The notes beneath the pieces were generated by a model that saw only the letters and a list, made by a program, of their open reading frames with translations, ran no database searches and was not told where the DNA came from. From assembly GCA_040226215.1 (NCBI GenBank), contig JAVKFF010000171.1, forward strand, positions 1 through 53,564: 53,564 nucleotides of DNA, given 5' to 3'. Shown piece by piece: positions 1 to 9,585 of the stretch. Every line of letters begins with the position of its first letter. The stretch's first letter is position 1. Source of the DNA: JAVKFF01 sp040226215 (lineage in GTDB: Bacteria > Pseudomonadota > Alphaproteobacteria > DSM-16000 > Inquilinaceae). The position numbers and the translations under genes were made by a program.

Positions 1-1
1 T

Positions 2-82
2 GCGGACGGCGGCACGCTGATCGCCGCCGCGCGCCACGTGGCCGAAAGGCGCGAGCGCCAGGCGCTGCAGAGCGCGGCGTGA
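2..82 (+). CDS. C-terminal end of an unidentified protein (partial)
   Basis: An open frame enters from the left edge and ends at a TGA at 80-82, giving 26 residues (ADGGTLIAAARHVAERRERQ and a short tail). It is Ala/Arg rich and probably helical. Its stop overlaps the GTG start of the methyltransferase as GTGA, so the two are likely translationally coupled and in one operon. Too little remains to assign a family. A sugar- or lipid-modifying enzyme would fit the methyltransferase partner, but that is a guess. Confidence 0.55.
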   Translation, partial: ADGGTLIAAARHVAERRERQALQSAA

Positions 83-864
83 CAGCGGAGCGACCCGACG
101 ACCCCGCACCAGCGACCGGCCATCAGGCCTATCGCTCGGTCCAGGCCTACCGGCGCTCGGGCGATGCCGGCCACCTGACCCGTTTCTACGCTTCGGACTA
201 CTACGGCCGCGTGCATTCCCTGCCGCCCAAGGCGAAGGTCAGGCGCAAATATCCCTTCATCGCCGCGGCGATCGGGCCGCAGGCCGGGGACATTCTCGAT
301 GTCGGCTGCGCCACCCGGATGCTGGCCCACCAGGCGCTCTCGGAAGTCGGGCGCTATCACGGTTTCGACGTGAACCCGGTGTTCCGGCCCGACTATCTCG
401 GCGACATCCACGATATCGGCCGCGTCGTCGACCGGCGGTTCGACTGGCTGGTCTTCGCCAACACGCTCGAATTCGTGCACGATCCGGTCGCCGTGCTGCG
501 GCAGTGCCGCGACATCGCGCCCCGGATCGCGGTCATGGTGCCGATGTGGTTCCAGCTGCAATGCCTGGCCCTGCCGCGATCCTGGCGGGCGGAACGCGAC
601 CGCTACCTGCATTCCGGCGGCGGGCGGTTCTGGCGTCGGCTGCTCCAGGCCGGCGGCTACCGGACCTATGCGCGGCGCGGCTTCGGCTACATTCCCTCCA
701 TCGCCTTCAACAGCCGGAGCCGGGCCCTGCGGGCGGTCGACGACTGGCTGGACGCGAACCGGGTCATCGGCTGGCTCGACCGCCGGGTGATGGAGCCGCT
801 TTCGGCCTGGCCGCTGCTGCGCGGGCTGGCGCAGGAACAGCTTTTCCTCGCCGAGCGGGCATGA
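79..864 (+). CDS. class I SAM-dependent methyltransferase
   Basis: This 261-residue protein has a Rossmann methyltransferase core. Motif I is DILDVGCAT at residues 71-79, the acidic ribose-binding end of strand 2 is GFDVNP near 95-100, and a strand-4-like FDWLVFANTLEFVHDP stretch follows. The loop GCATR departs from the usual GCGTG but keeps the glycine turn. The start is a GTG overlapping the previous stop. The substrate cannot be read from the sequence. The aromatic and basic C-terminal half and coupling to the preceding gene suggest a methyltransferase of a glycan or lipid pathway (inference). The gene ends at a strong hairpin shared with the convergent betaine importer genes. Confidence 0.8.
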   Translation: MTAERPDDPAPATGHQAYRSVQAYRRSGDAGHLTRFYASDYYGRVHSLPPKAKVRRKYPFIAAAIGPQAGDILDVGCATRMLAHQALSEVGRYHGFDVNPVFRPDYLGDIHDIGRVVDRRFDWLVFANTLEFVHDPVAVLRQCRDIAPRIAVMVPMWFQLQCLALPRSWRAERDRYLHSGGGRFWRRLLQAGGYRTYARRGFGYIPSIAFNSRSRALRAVDDWLDANRVIGWLDRRVMEPLSAWPLLRGLAQEQLFLAERA

Positions 865-866
865 AA

Positions 867-890
867 AAGGGGCCGGCGGACCGGCCCCTT
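867..890 (-). terminator. Rho-independent terminator of the proVWX-like genes
   Basis: A perfect 10-bp stem, AAGGGGCCGG/CCGGCCCCTT, closes a 4-nt loop. On the minus strand the hairpin runs into a T tract (complement of the AAAAA at 864-868), the classic intrinsic terminator form, 40 bp beyond the proX stop. On the plus strand it immediately follows the methyltransferase stop but is followed only by TTCCTC, so it should work better for the minus-strand operon. Confidence 0.8.
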
Positions 891-930
891 CCTCGTCACG
901 GTTGACCGCTGTCGCGGTTCCGCCTGGCGC

Positions 931-1809
931 TTACATCGCCTCGATTTCGCCGGTGACCCAGTAGTGCACCCGCGCCTCGTTGTTGGCGATGTAGTTGTCG
1001 ACCGCCTCCTCATACGAGGTCGCCTGGGCGTCGTACATCGCCGCCTGCAGCTCGTCGATCGGGATGTTCATCCGCGCCAGGAAAGCCGCGGCGTCAGGCT
1101 GATCCTGATAGAAGCCCTGGCGGGCCAGCGCATGCACGCGCTCCGGGCCGCCGAGCACGCCTTCCGGATCGTCCAGATAGCGCAGATCGTAGGCGCCGAA
1201 CATCCAGTGCGGGCTCCAGCCGGTGACGACGATCCACTCCTCGCGGCTGACCGCCCGGTCGAGCGCCGCGGTCATCGCCGCACCCGAGGAGGAGACGAGC
1301 TCGTAGTCGAGGCCGTACTGCTCGATGGTATCGCCGGACAGCCGCATCAGGCCGGCACCCGGGTCGATGCCCTGGATCTGGTTACCAAGCTGCTCGGCCA
1401 CCTCGGCGTTGCTGAGATCGGCGATCGAGCTCAGCTGGTCCTCCGGCACGTAGTTCGGAACGACCCAGCCGAGGCGGGCGCCAGTATAGAGGATGCCGAG
1501 ATTGACCACGTCGGCACCGACCTGGTCCATGTAGTCCTCGTGCGTCACCGGCAGCCAGGACATCAGCATCACGTCGATGTCGCCATTGGCCAGGCCCTGG
1601 TACTGCGGCGCGATGTCGGTCTGCACCAGCTCGACATCGAGGTCCATGCGGTCCTCCATGATCTGCTGGGCGAGCTTGGTGACGAATTCGGCGTCGGACC
1701 AGGCGGTCCAGCCGATCGTCACGTCCTGCGCCGCGGCGGTGCCGAGACCGGCGGTCGTCGCGAAGGCGCCCGCGAGAAGGGCGGTCTTCAAGGTTCTGAT
1801 GGTCGTCAT
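931..1809 (-). CDS. proX: glycine betaine/proline-type ABC transporter substrate-binding protein
   Basis: The 292-residue periplasmic protein belongs to the OpuAC/ProX family. It opens with a Sec signal peptide (MTTIRTLKTALLAGAF, cleavage about AAA-Q at residues 25-28). The mature part has the family features: TIGWTAWSDAEF near the N-terminus and a DVMLMSWLPVTHEDY region, both rich in the tryptophans that box quaternary ammonium ligands. The ATG at 1809 is preferred over one 27 bp upstream because AAAGGAGA lies five bases before it and the signal peptide then starts cleanly. It is the last gene after the ATPase and permease, 97 bp downstream of the permease, with its own strong ribosome site. 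The exact ligand (betaine, choline, proline betaine) is not determined. Confidence 0.88.
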   Translation of the reverse strand: MTTIRTLKTALLAGAFATTAGLGTAAAQDVTIGWTAWSDAEFVTKLAQQIMEDRMDLDVELVQTDIAPQYQGLANGDIDVMLMSWLPVTHEDYMDQVGADVVNLGILYTGARLGWVVPNYVPEDQLSSIADLSNAEVAEQLGNQIQGIDPGAGLMRLSGDTIEQYGLDYELVSSSGAAMTAALDRAVSREEWIVVTGWSPHWMFGAYDLRYLDDPEGVLGGPERVHALARQGFYQDQPDAAAFLARMNIPIDELQAAMYDAQATSYEEAVDNYIANNEARVHYWVTGEIEAM

Positions 1810-1906
1810 GATTGTCTCCTTTCGCTTCTGTTTCAAGCGATTGGAAGGCAGGAAACGGAAGAGGGATCGCCTTGGGCGAACCTCCCCGTACGTGGTGGGC
1901 GCGCCG

Positions 1907-2830
<924 letters not shown>

Positions 2831-2842
2831 GATGCGCGGTCC

Positions 2843-4033
2843 TCAGCTAGCCCGGTCCATGACGCGCAGCAGCCCGCCCTTGGAGATGACGCCGGAATAG
2901 CGGCCATCGGCGTCGACCACGGGCAGCGGGCAGCGCGCCTCCGCCACCGGGCCGAGAAGCTCGGAAAGCGGCGTGTCGGTGGCGACCGGCGACACGTCGT
3001 CGAGGAACGCGTCGGCGAGGCTGCCGGAACCCCGGTCGCGCACCGACTTGATGCTGTCGAGCGAGATCACGCCGCGATATTTGCGGTCGCGGTCGTGGAC
3101 ATAGGCGTAGTCGCTCTCGTTCTTCTCCAGCCGGGTGAGGGCGGAGTCGACGAGGTGGTCACCGCGCGCCACGATGGTCAGGGCGCCGCGCGAGGCGATG
3201 TCGCCGGCGCTGAACACCTGGCTGACGTCGACGCCGCGGAAGAACGCCTGGACGTAGTCGTTGGCGGGGTTGCGCACGATCTCGTCCGGCGAGCCGATCT
3301 GCACGATCTCGCCGTCCTGCATGATGGCGATGCGGTCGCCGATCCGCATGGCCTCGTCGAGGTCGTGGGAGATGAAGACGATGGTCCGCGCTTCCTGCTG
3401 CTGCAGGCGCAGAAGCTCGTTCTGCATGTCGGTGCGGATCAACGGATCGAGGGCGGAAAAGGCCTCGTCCATCAGCAGCACCGAGGGGTCGTGGGCCAGG
3501 GCGCGGGCGAGGCCGACACGCTGCTGCATGCCGCCGGACAGCTCGCTGGGCCGTGAGCGTGCATACTCGTCCAGACCGACCTTCTCCAGGGCGGCCATCG
3601 CCAACGCGCGGGCCTTGGCGGTCTCGTAGCCGCTGATGGACAGGCCGAAGGCGGCGTTGTCGAGCACGGTGAGGTGCGGCATGAGGGCGAAGGACTGGAA
3701 GACCATGCCGACATCCTTGCGGCGCAGCTGGATCAGCTCCTTCTGGCTCAGCTTGACAATGTCGCGGCCGTCGATGGTCACCTGGCCCGAGGTCGGCTCG
3801 ATCAGCCGGTTGAACAGACGCACAAGGGTCGACTTGCCGGAGCCGGACAGCCCCATCACCACGAACACCTCTCCCTCCTGTACGGAGAAGGAGGCATTGT
3901 CGACGCCGAGCGTATTTCCGGTCTTTTTAAGTATATCTCCCTTGCTGACGCCTTCCTTTGCCATGGAAAGCGCCTTCTCGGGAGAGTTGCCAAAGATCTT
4001 GTAGAGATCCTTGACCTCAATTTTCTCAGCCAT
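2843..4033 (-). CDS. proV: glycine betaine/proline-type ABC transporter ATP-binding protein
   Basis: The 396-residue ATPase has the ProV architecture. A characteristic N-terminal extension (MAEKIEVKDLYKIFGNSP) precedes Walker A GLSGSGKST at 61-69. The Q-loop VFQSFALMPH is near 111-120, the signature LSGGMQQR at 165-172 and Walker B VLLMDE at 185-190. The C-terminal 110 residues are a CBS-domain pair ending in PVVDADGRYSGVISKGGLL. In this family CBS modules sense ionic strength, so activity may be osmotically gated. It is the first gene of the operon; the upstream 240 bp have no convincing ribosome site beyond AAAGTAG, so translation initiation may be weak. Confidence 0.92.
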   Translation of the reverse strand: MAEKIEVKDLYKIFGNSPEKALSMAKEGVSKGDILKKTGNTLGVDNASFSVQEGEVFVVMGLSGSGKSTLVRLFNRLIEPTSGQVTIDGRDIVKLSQKELIQLRRKDVGMVFQSFALMPHLTVLDNAAFGLSISGYETAKARALAMAALEKVGLDEYARSRPSELSGGMQQRVGLARALAHDPSVLLMDEAFSALDPLIRTDMQNELLRLQQQEARTIVFISHDLDEAMRIGDRIAIMQDGEIVQIGSPDEIVRNPANDYVQAFFRGVDVSQVFSAGDIASRGALTIVARGDHLVDSALTRLEKNESDYAYVHDRDRKYRGVISLDSIKSVRDRGSGSLADAFLDDVSPVATDTPLSELLGPVAEARCPLPVVDADGRYSGVISKGGLLRVMDRAS

Positions 4034-4208
4034 GCTACTTTTTTGTTGCGCTGCGCGATTGTGGCGATCTGGTGTCGCTCTGACGACCTAATCGGTAATC
4101 TTGGGGATGCAACCGCGGAGCGGCGAAATACGCCGAATTCGAAAGAATGATGCGTCGAAGTTCCGGCCGACGAATGAGGATAATCATGCCGTTCCGGGTC
4201 GGAACCAA

Positions 4209-4242
4209 CTGGCCGCCGAATCCCTAACGGATCGGCGGCCAG
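4209..4242 (-). terminator. hairpin downstream of the nitrilase-family gene
   Basis: A perfect 11-bp inverted repeat, CTGGCCGCCGA/TCGGCGGCCAG, surrounds a 12-nt loop, 35 bp beyond the stop of the minus-strand nitrilase gene. A smaller hairpin (GTTCCG-GGT-CGGAAC, 4191-4205) follows. There is no clear T tract, so it is a probable rather than certain terminator separating this gene from proV. The rest of 4034-4276 shows no gene. Confidence 0.5.
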
Positions 4243-4276
4243 AAATCGGGCGACAGGAGGGAGGTGGTTCGGCCGC

Positions 4277-5140
4277 TCAGGGCGTGACGAGCGTCTCGTA
4301 GGTCTCCGGACGGCGGTCGCGGAAGAACTGCCAGAGGCTGCGCACCTCGCGGACCTTCTCCATGTCCATGTCGGCGAACACCAGTTCCTCCTGATCCTCG
4401 CTGGCCTCGCACAGGAACTCCCCGCGCGGGTCGACGATATAGGACGAGCCGTAGAACTTGCCGATGTTCCAGGGCGCTTCGGTGCCGACCCGGTTGATGG
4501 CGCCGACATAGTAGCCATTGGCCACGGCCGCCGCCGGCTGCTCCAGCTTCCAGAGATACTGGCTGAGGCCCGCCACCGTCGCCGACGGGTTGACGACGTA
4601 TTCCGCGCCGTTCAGCGCCAGGGCGCGCCAGCCTTCCGGGAAATGCCGGTCGTAGCAGATGTAGCAGCCGAGCTTGAGATAGGCGGTGTCGAACACCGGA
4701 TAGCCGAGATTGCCGGGCTTGAAGAAGAACTTTTCCCAGAAGCCGGCGACCTGCGGGATGTGGATCTTGCGGAACTTGCCGAGATAGGTGCCGTCGGCGT
4801 CGATCACGGCTGTGGTGTTGTAGTAGACGCCGGTGATGTCCTCCTCGTAGATGGGGACGACGATCACCATGTTGTATTTCTTGGCGTATTCCTGCATCAG
4901 CCTGGTCGTCGGCCCGTCCGGGATCTTCTCCGTGGCGCCGTACCACTTGACGTCCTGGGAGGGACAGAAATAGGGCTGGGTGAAGACCTCCTGCATGCTG
5001 AGCACCTGCACGCCGTTCTGGCCCGCCTTGTCGATGAAGGGCAGGTGCGCCTCGATCATCTTGTCGCGGATCTGCTCCGGCGTGTCGCTGGTGTCGCCAT
5101 GCAGCTTGGTCTGGATCAGACCGGCGCGGACGATGGTCAT
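4277..5140 (-). CDS. nitrilase-superfamily carbon-nitrogen hydrolase, probable N-carbamoyl amidohydrolase
   Basis: This 287-residue cytoplasmic enzyme has the complete catalytic triad of the superfamily: Glu51 in SMQEVF, Lys125 in KFRKIHIPQ and Cys162 in CYICYDRHFPEGW. The motifs around Cys162, and later VNPSATVAGLSQYLW and AINRVGTE, resemble beta-ureidopropionases and N-carbamoyl amino acid hydrolases, which release CO2 and ammonia from carbamoyl amines in reductive pyrimidine or hydantoin breakdown. No dihydropyrimidinase or dihydropyrimidine dehydrogenase gene is next to it here, so the pathway assignment is an inference from similarity. GGGAGAGG sits just before the ATG. Confidence 0.82.
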   Translation of the reverse strand: MTIVRAGLIQTKLHGDTSDTPEQIRDKMIEAHLPFIDKAGQNGVQVLSMQEVFTQPYFCPSQDVKWYGATEKIPDGPTTRLMQEYAKKYNMVIVVPIYEEDITGVYYNTTAVIDADGTYLGKFRKIHIPQVAGFWEKFFFKPGNLGYPVFDTAYLKLGCYICYDRHFPEGWRALALNGAEYVVNPSATVAGLSQYLWKLEQPAAAVANGYYVGAINRVGTEAPWNIGKFYGSSYIVDPRGEFLCEASEDQEELVFADMDMEKVREVRSLWQFFRDRRPETYETLVTP

Positions 5141-5193
5141 GTCATGCCTCTCCCGATGGTGTCATACCTGGCTGCGAAATCCTGACCGTTTGG

Positions 5194-6600
5194 TCAAGTA
5201 TGGCGCATTTTGCCTTCCTGAAAAGTCTTTTCCACCGCCGCGAGGAGCCGGGGGTAGGCCAGCGCCAGACTGGCCGCGCGCGCCGCCATGAACACGGTGA
5301 TGGCAAGCCACAGTCCGTCATTGCCCAGCCATGGCGTCAACACCCTTTCCGCGACCAGGAAGATGGCAAGGGAAGCGATCATGGCATTGCGCATCGCCGC
5401 GGTCCGGGTCGCCCCGATGAAGACGCCGTCGAGCTGGAAGCTCCAGACCGCGACGAGGGGGTGGATGATGAGCCAGATCATGTAGTCGCGGGCGAGCGCA
5501 CGCACGCTCTCCAGATCCGTCATCACGTCGACGAGCAGGCCGCCGCCGACGACCGCCAGGCAGGCGAAGATCACGGCCGTTGCCGCCGCCATGGCCGTGG
5601 ACGCGCGAACCGCGTCGCTGAGGCCGCGCCGGTCGCGCGCGCCGAAGCGATCGCCGACCAGGGTTTCCGCCGCATGGGCGAAGCCGTCCAGGGCATAGGC
5701 CATCAGAATGGTGACGTTGCGCAGCACGGCGTTGGCGGCCAGCGAATTCTCGCCCAGCGTACCACCGGCCCAGGTGAACCAGGCGAAGGCGGTGACCAGG
5801 CAGGCGGTGCGGATGAAGATGTCGACGTTGACCGCGACGAGCCGACGGATCCGCGCGGCGTCGAGAATCCGCGCCCGGGACCAGCCGCCCTCGACGCCGC
5901 GCAGCAGCCGGCCCACGAAGTAGAGTCCGAGCAGGGCGGCGGCGACCTCCGACAGGGCCGAGGCCGCGGCGACACCCGGTACGTCCCAGCCGAAACCGAG
6001 CACGAAGACGAGATTGAGAAGGATGTTCAGGATATTGAGGAAGAGCTGGACGACGAGTGCCGTGCCCGTGCGCTGCACACCCAGGAACCAGCCCAGCAGC
6101 ACGTAATTCAACAGCGTCGCGGGCGCGCCGAGGATGCGGATCTCGACATAGCTTTGGGCATGGTAGGCGACGTCGGGGCTCTCGGCGATCAGCCCGACGC
6201 CGAAGAGGGCGATGGGCTGCTGCAGGACGACGATGACCAGGCCGAGGCCGAGGGCGAGGAGCCCGGCGCGGCCGAGGATGGCGCGCAGCTCGTCCCCCTG
6301 CGCCGCGCCGAGGGCCTGGGAGGTGAGCCCCGTGGTGCCCATGCGCAGGAAGCCGAAGCACCAGAAGACGAAGCTGAACACGGTCGCGCCGACCGCGATG
6401 GCGCCGATATAGGCGGGGTCGCCGAGATGGCCGACCACGGCGGTATCCACGATACCCAGCAGCGGGACCGTGATGTTCGCCGCCATGATCGGCAGCGCCA
6501 GCCGCCAGACACGGCGCCGCCAGTCGGGCCCGCCGAACCTGCCGCCCGGCGGCGCCACCTGCCGCGCCGTGCCCACGCGCGATGTCGTGGGCCCGCCCAT
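5194..6600 (-). CDS. MATE family efflux transporter (DinF-like)
   Basis: A 468-residue multidrug and toxic compound extrusion protein with about 12 membrane helices in two pseudo-symmetric halves. Recognisable elements are LALPIMAANITVPLLGIVDT at 33-52, VVGHLGDPAYIGAIAVG, and GTTGLTSQALGAAQGDE at the end of helix 3, followed in the second half by ALDGFAHAAETLVGDRFGARD. These match the DinF/NorM branch, which exports cationic or hydrophobic compounds in exchange for H+ or Na+. The N-terminus before RRVWRLALPI is low in recognisable sequence, so the true start may lie up to about 25 codons further in. It is followed by the nitrilase-family gene after a short gap. Confidence 0.87.
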   Translation of the reverse strand: MGGPTTSRVGTARQVAPPGGRFGGPDWRRRVWRLALPIMAANITVPLLGIVDTAVVGHLGDPAYIGAIAVGATVFSFVFWCFGFLRMGTTGLTSQALGAAQGDELRAILGRAGLLALGLGLVIVVLQQPIALFGVGLIAESPDVAYHAQSYVEIRILGAPATLLNYVLLGWFLGVQRTGTALVVQLFLNILNILLNLVFVLGFGWDVPGVAAASALSEVAAALLGLYFVGRLLRGVEGGWSRARILDAARIRRLVAVNVDIFIRTACLVTAFAWFTWAGGTLGENSLAANAVLRNVTILMAYALDGFAHAAETLVGDRFGARDRRGLSDAVRASTAMAAATAVIFACLAVVGGGLLVDVMTDLESVRALARDYMIWLIIHPLVAVWSFQLDGVFIGATRTAAMRNAMIASLAIFLVAERVLTPWLGNDGLWLAITVFMAARAASLALAYPRLLAAVEKTFQEGKMRHT

Positions 6601-6751
6601 CGCTTCGCCCGTCTCCCCGTGGTCGTCTGCGCACTCTCTCCGCCATCATGCATAGCGGTGGCCGCGGGGCATCGCCAGGGTGCGCGTGGCGATGGCGCGC
6701 ATAGGAGCCCGCAGCGGCGTGCACTTGTCCTGCCCTGTGATACGGGTCGAT

Positions 6752-6771
6752 GTTTCGCCCAACGGCGAAAC
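6752..6771 (+). promoter_or_regulatory. perfect inverted repeat in the leader of the amidotransferase gene
   Basis: GTTTCGCC-CAAC-GGCGAAAC is a perfect 8-bp stem with a 4-nt loop. It lies 24 bp before the proposed TTG start and just after an in-frame ATG at 6750. It could be an operator or a leader hairpin. The MATE gene diverges from the same 190-bp region. Confidence 0.4.
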
Positions 6772-6794
6772 CACGAAGCCCGAGGGACGTCATC

Positions 6795-7502
6795 TTGCGC
6801 ATCCTGATCATCCAGAACGACGCCGGGGCGCCGCCCGGCATTCTCGGCCGGCGGATCGTGGCGCGCGGCATCGCCCACGACATCCGACAGCCGGCCGCGG
6901 GCCAGGCGGTACCGGCGGAGGTCAACGGATATGCCGGCCTGGCGGTGCTCGGTGGCCCGCAATCGGCGGCGGATTTCCAGACCTGGCCCTATCTGGCCGA
7001 GGAAGCGGCGCTGATGACACGGTTCACCGAGGCGGGCGTGCCGGTACTCGGCATCTGTCTCGGCGGACAGCTGCTGGCCCGTGCCCTGGGCGCCACGGTG
7101 CACCGCGACACCCGGGGCGAAATCGGCTACCGGGCGATCCTACCTGCGACGGAAGGCGCGGATACGCCAGGCGATCCGGTGCTCGGCGATCTGGGCGGCG
7201 CGCCGCTGCCGGAGTGGCACAATGACTGCTTCGACATCCCGCCCGGCGCCGACTGGCTGCTGCGTTCGCAGACCTGCCCGCCGCAGGCCTTCCGCGCCGG
7301 ACGGTCCTACGGCGTGCAGTTCCATTGCGAGGCGGACGCCGCGATCTTCGGCGACTGGCAGGAGAAGTACGCCCACAGGCACGAGAGCCATGAGCCGGGC
7401 ATCACGCGGCGCCTGGCCCGGGAGATCGAGGATCACGCGCCGCTCGCCGAGGCGATGGGATCCGCGATCGCCGACCGCTGGCTGAACCTGCTCGGCGGTT
7501 AG
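6795..7502 (+). CDS. class I glutamine amidotransferase-like protein
   Basis: About 235 residues. It has the class I amidotransferase (GATase1) triad: nucleophile Cys88 in GICLGGQLLA, His177 and Glu179 in VQFHCEAD. The oxyanion region is VLGGPQSA. The TTG at 6795 is chosen because translation then begins RILIIQND, as in relatives, with GAGGGA eight bases upstream. An ATG at 6750 would add 15 residues but reads through a perfect hairpin. Stand-alone proteins of this kind resemble the GMP-synthase amidotransferase subunit and gamma-glutamyl hydrolases such as PuuD; the real substrate is unknown. Its stop overlaps the convergent IscU-like gene's stop by a few bases. Confidence 0.8.
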   Translation: MRILIIQNDAGAPPGILGRRIVARGIAHDIRQPAAGQAVPAEVNGYAGLAVLGGPQSAADFQTWPYLAEEAALMTRFTEAGVPVLGICLGGQLLARALGATVHRDTRGEIGYRAILPATEGADTPGDPVLGDLGGAPLPEWHNDCFDIPPGADWLLRSQTCPPQAFRAGRSYGVQFHCEADAAIFGDWQEKYAHRHESHEPGITRRLAREIEDHAPLAEAMGSAIADRWLNLLGG

Positions 7503-7921
7503 CTGTCGCCGGCGGCGGCGCGGGCGGCTGCCTCGAAGGGCAGGATGACGCATTCGTGCCGGCTGCGTACGGCGCGCACCGGCTCAAAGATGTCGAGTTC
7601 GGGCCAGCCCTCGGGTACCGGTCCGCCCTGGCGGATCATCCCGGCAACGGCGTCACGCACCACGGCGAGGCCGGACGCCGGCAATCCCGGCGCTTTCGCC
7701 GCCAGCAGCGCCATGGCGGCCTGGCAGAGCAGACAGCCGCGCACCTTGTGTCCCACGCGCTCGATCCGACCGTCGGCGTCGAGGTCGAACTGCACCGTGA
7801 CCCGGTCGCCGCACAGCGGGTTGTCGACCATGGCCTCGGCGCTGGCATCCTCGAGCAGGACGGGCTCGCGCGCCTGTCTGGCGGCCGCCACGATGCGCGC
7901 CTGGTAGAGAGCGTCGCTCAC
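7499..7921 (-). CDS. IscU/NifU-like iron-sulfur scaffold-type protein
   Basis: The 140-residue protein has the IscU/SufU fold signature. Cys37 lies in NPLCGDRVTV with the conserved Asp39, followed by GCLLCQAAM with Cys63 and Cys66, and Cys124 in RHECVILPFEA. Three of these Cys positions match the cluster-assembly ligands of IscU-type scaffolds. The GTG start overlaps the stop of the MPT-binding/MocA fusion gene, so it is the last gene of the molybdoenzyme maturation run. A dedicated scaffold could deliver [2Fe-2S] clusters to the CoxS subunit encoded 10 kb upstream (inference). No cysteine desulfurase is nearby. Confidence 0.75.
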   Translation of the reverse strand: MSDALYQARIVAAARQAREPVLLEDASAEAMVDNPLCGDRVTVQFDLDADGRIERVGHKVRGCLLCQAAMALLAAKAPGLPASGLAVVRDAVAGMIRQGGPVPEGWPELDIFEPVRAVRSRHECVILPFEAAARAAAGDS

Positions 7922-9585
7922 GCCGTTTCCTTCCCTGCCGCTGCCCTGAGTTCCTCCGGCGTGTCGATGTCCAGCGCCAGGGCGTCGTCGTCCAGCGCCA
8001 CCTCGTGCACGAGGTCGCCATGCTCGCCGATCAGGTGCCTGGCACCGACATCGCCGCTGAGCCCCCGCATGGCGCCGAAGAAGCGGCGGTCCCAGAGGAC
8101 CGGGTTGCCGCGCTTACCGGCCACCGTCGGCACCACGATCGCCCGGCCCTCGAGCGGGGCGTAGGCGTCGATCAGCCGGCGCAGATGCGCACCGGTGACA
8201 TAGGGCATGTCGCCAAGGATGATCAGCGCGGCGTCGATAACGGGTCCGAGCGCGCCGATGCCGGCGGCGACCGAGGTGGAGAGGCCGGCGGCGAAGTCCG
8301 GATTGTGCACGAACCGCGCGCCGGATCCGACCAGCGCCGCCTCGACCGCGTCGGACTCGTGGCCGGTGACGACCACGGTCTCCGCCACGCCGCTGTCCAG
8401 CGCGGCATCCACCGCGTGGCGCACCATGGCCTTCCCGCCGACGCTGGCCAGCAGCTTGTTGATGCCGCCCATGCGCCGGGACTGGCCGGCCGCCAGAACG
8501 ATGGCGGCGATGCGCGGGGTCATCGAGGCCCTCGGTCGCGAGCCGGGCTGGTTGCCCGGAGCATTGCCCGGGTCGCTGCCGCGGCGCGGCTGCGGACGGC
8601 TCGGGATCTCGCTCAGCAGCCCGCCGACACCCATGGCGGTGATGTCGCGCGCACCGACCGCGATCCCAGCCATCAGCCGCTGCAGCACCCAGTCGAAGCC
8701 GTTCTCCCTGGGCGAGCGGGCGCAGCCGGGCAGGCCCAGTACCCAGGCGTCGCCCAGGCGCGCCACCAGCAGCAGGTTGCCCGGATCGACCGGCATGCCG
8801 AAATGGACGATCTCGCCACCTGCCGCCTCGACGGCAGCCGGCAGCACGTCGCGCCGGTCGGTGATGGCCGAGGCACCGGCGATAAGCACGAGGTCGTGGC
8901 CGCCGGCGACCATGCTGCGCAGTTCGCCCGCCACCGTCGGCACGGTGTGGCCACAGCGGCGTTCCCGCGACAGGCCGGCGCCGTAACGCCGCAGGCGGTC
9001 GGCGGTGGTCGTGGCGGTCTTGTCCAGCACCTTCTCCCTGGTCGAGGGAAGGCGCGTCTGGATCAGGCCGGTGCGCCGGGCGATCCAGGGAGCCACCCGG
9101 ATGCCGGCGCCGGCGCCGGCCGGCAGCGCCATGCGCTCCGCGACGCTGAGCGGATGGCCGGGCGCGCTGAAGGGGATCACCTTGATGGTCGCCACCATCT
9201 GCCCCGGTTCGACGGCGACGAAGCCGGCGAGCGTGGCGACGGTCAGCGATTCATCGAGCAAGTTGATGCGGTCTATGCGCTCGCGGTCGACGACCAGGAT
9301 GCCGTCCTCCTCGGCGTAGACGTTGACCCTGCCGGTGGCTGCAGTGCCCAGCCGCAGGCCCGGATCGGCCAGCGCCTCGGCCAGACGCCGGGCGGCGCGG
9401 TCCTCGTGCACGTCGCCTTCCTCCAGGCGGGCCGCGACGACGCTGCGCAGGCCTGCCGCACGGAGGCGGGCGATGTCGCCGGCATCGAGCACGCGGCCCT
9501 TCTTGAGCAGCGTGTCGCCGGCGCGGACCGCATGGGCGAGGATGGCACCCTCGGCCTCGGCGACCGGAAGCTCGCCGAAGTTCAC
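7918..9585 (-). CDS. molybdopterin-binding domain fused to MocA-like molybdenum cofactor cytidylyltransferase
   Basis: A 555-residue two-domain protein. Residues 1-328 form a MoeA/MoaB-related molybdopterin-binding region: AILAHAVRAGDTLLKKG near the start, later DLVLIAGASAITDRRD at 231-246 and MPVDPGNLL near 264-272. Residues 329-354 are a Pro/Gly/Arg linker with PGN-type repeats. From 355 the sequence is a MobA/MocA nucleotidyltransferase: IVLAAGQSRRMGG at 362-374, the substrate-binding lysine in NKLL, and the metal-site region ILGDMPYV. MocA transfers CMP to Mo-molybdopterin, making the MCD cofactor used by CoxL-type hydroxylases, which fits its position downstream of coxSLM and the xdhC genes. 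Start and stop overlap its neighbours by four bases. Confidence 0.85.
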   Translation of the reverse strand: MNFGELPVAEAEGAILAHAVRAGDTLLKKGRVLDAGDIARLRAAGLRSVVAARLEEGDVHEDRAARRLAEALADPGLRLGTAATGRVNVYAEEDGILVVDRERIDRINLLDESLTVATLAGFVAVEPGQMVATIKVIPFSAPGHPLSVAERMALPAGAGAGIRVAPWIARRTGLIQTRLPSTREKVLDKTATTTADRLRRYGAGLSRERRCGHTVPTVAGELRSMVAGGHDLVLIAGASAITDRRDVLPAAVEAAGGEIVHFGMPVDPGNLLLVARLGDAWVLGLPGCARSPRENGFDWVLQRLMAGIAVGARDITAMGVGGLLSEIPSRPQPRRGSDPGNAPGNQPGSRPRASMTPRIAAIVLAAGQSRRMGGINKLLASVGGKAMVRHAVDAALDSGVAETVVVTGHESDAVEAALVGSGARFVHNPDFAAGLSTSVAAGIGALGPVIDAALIILGDMPYVTGAHLRRLIDAYAPLEGRAIVVPTVAGKRGNPVLWDRRFFGAMRGLSGDVGARHLIGEHGDLVHEVALDDDALALDIDTPEELRAAAGKETA

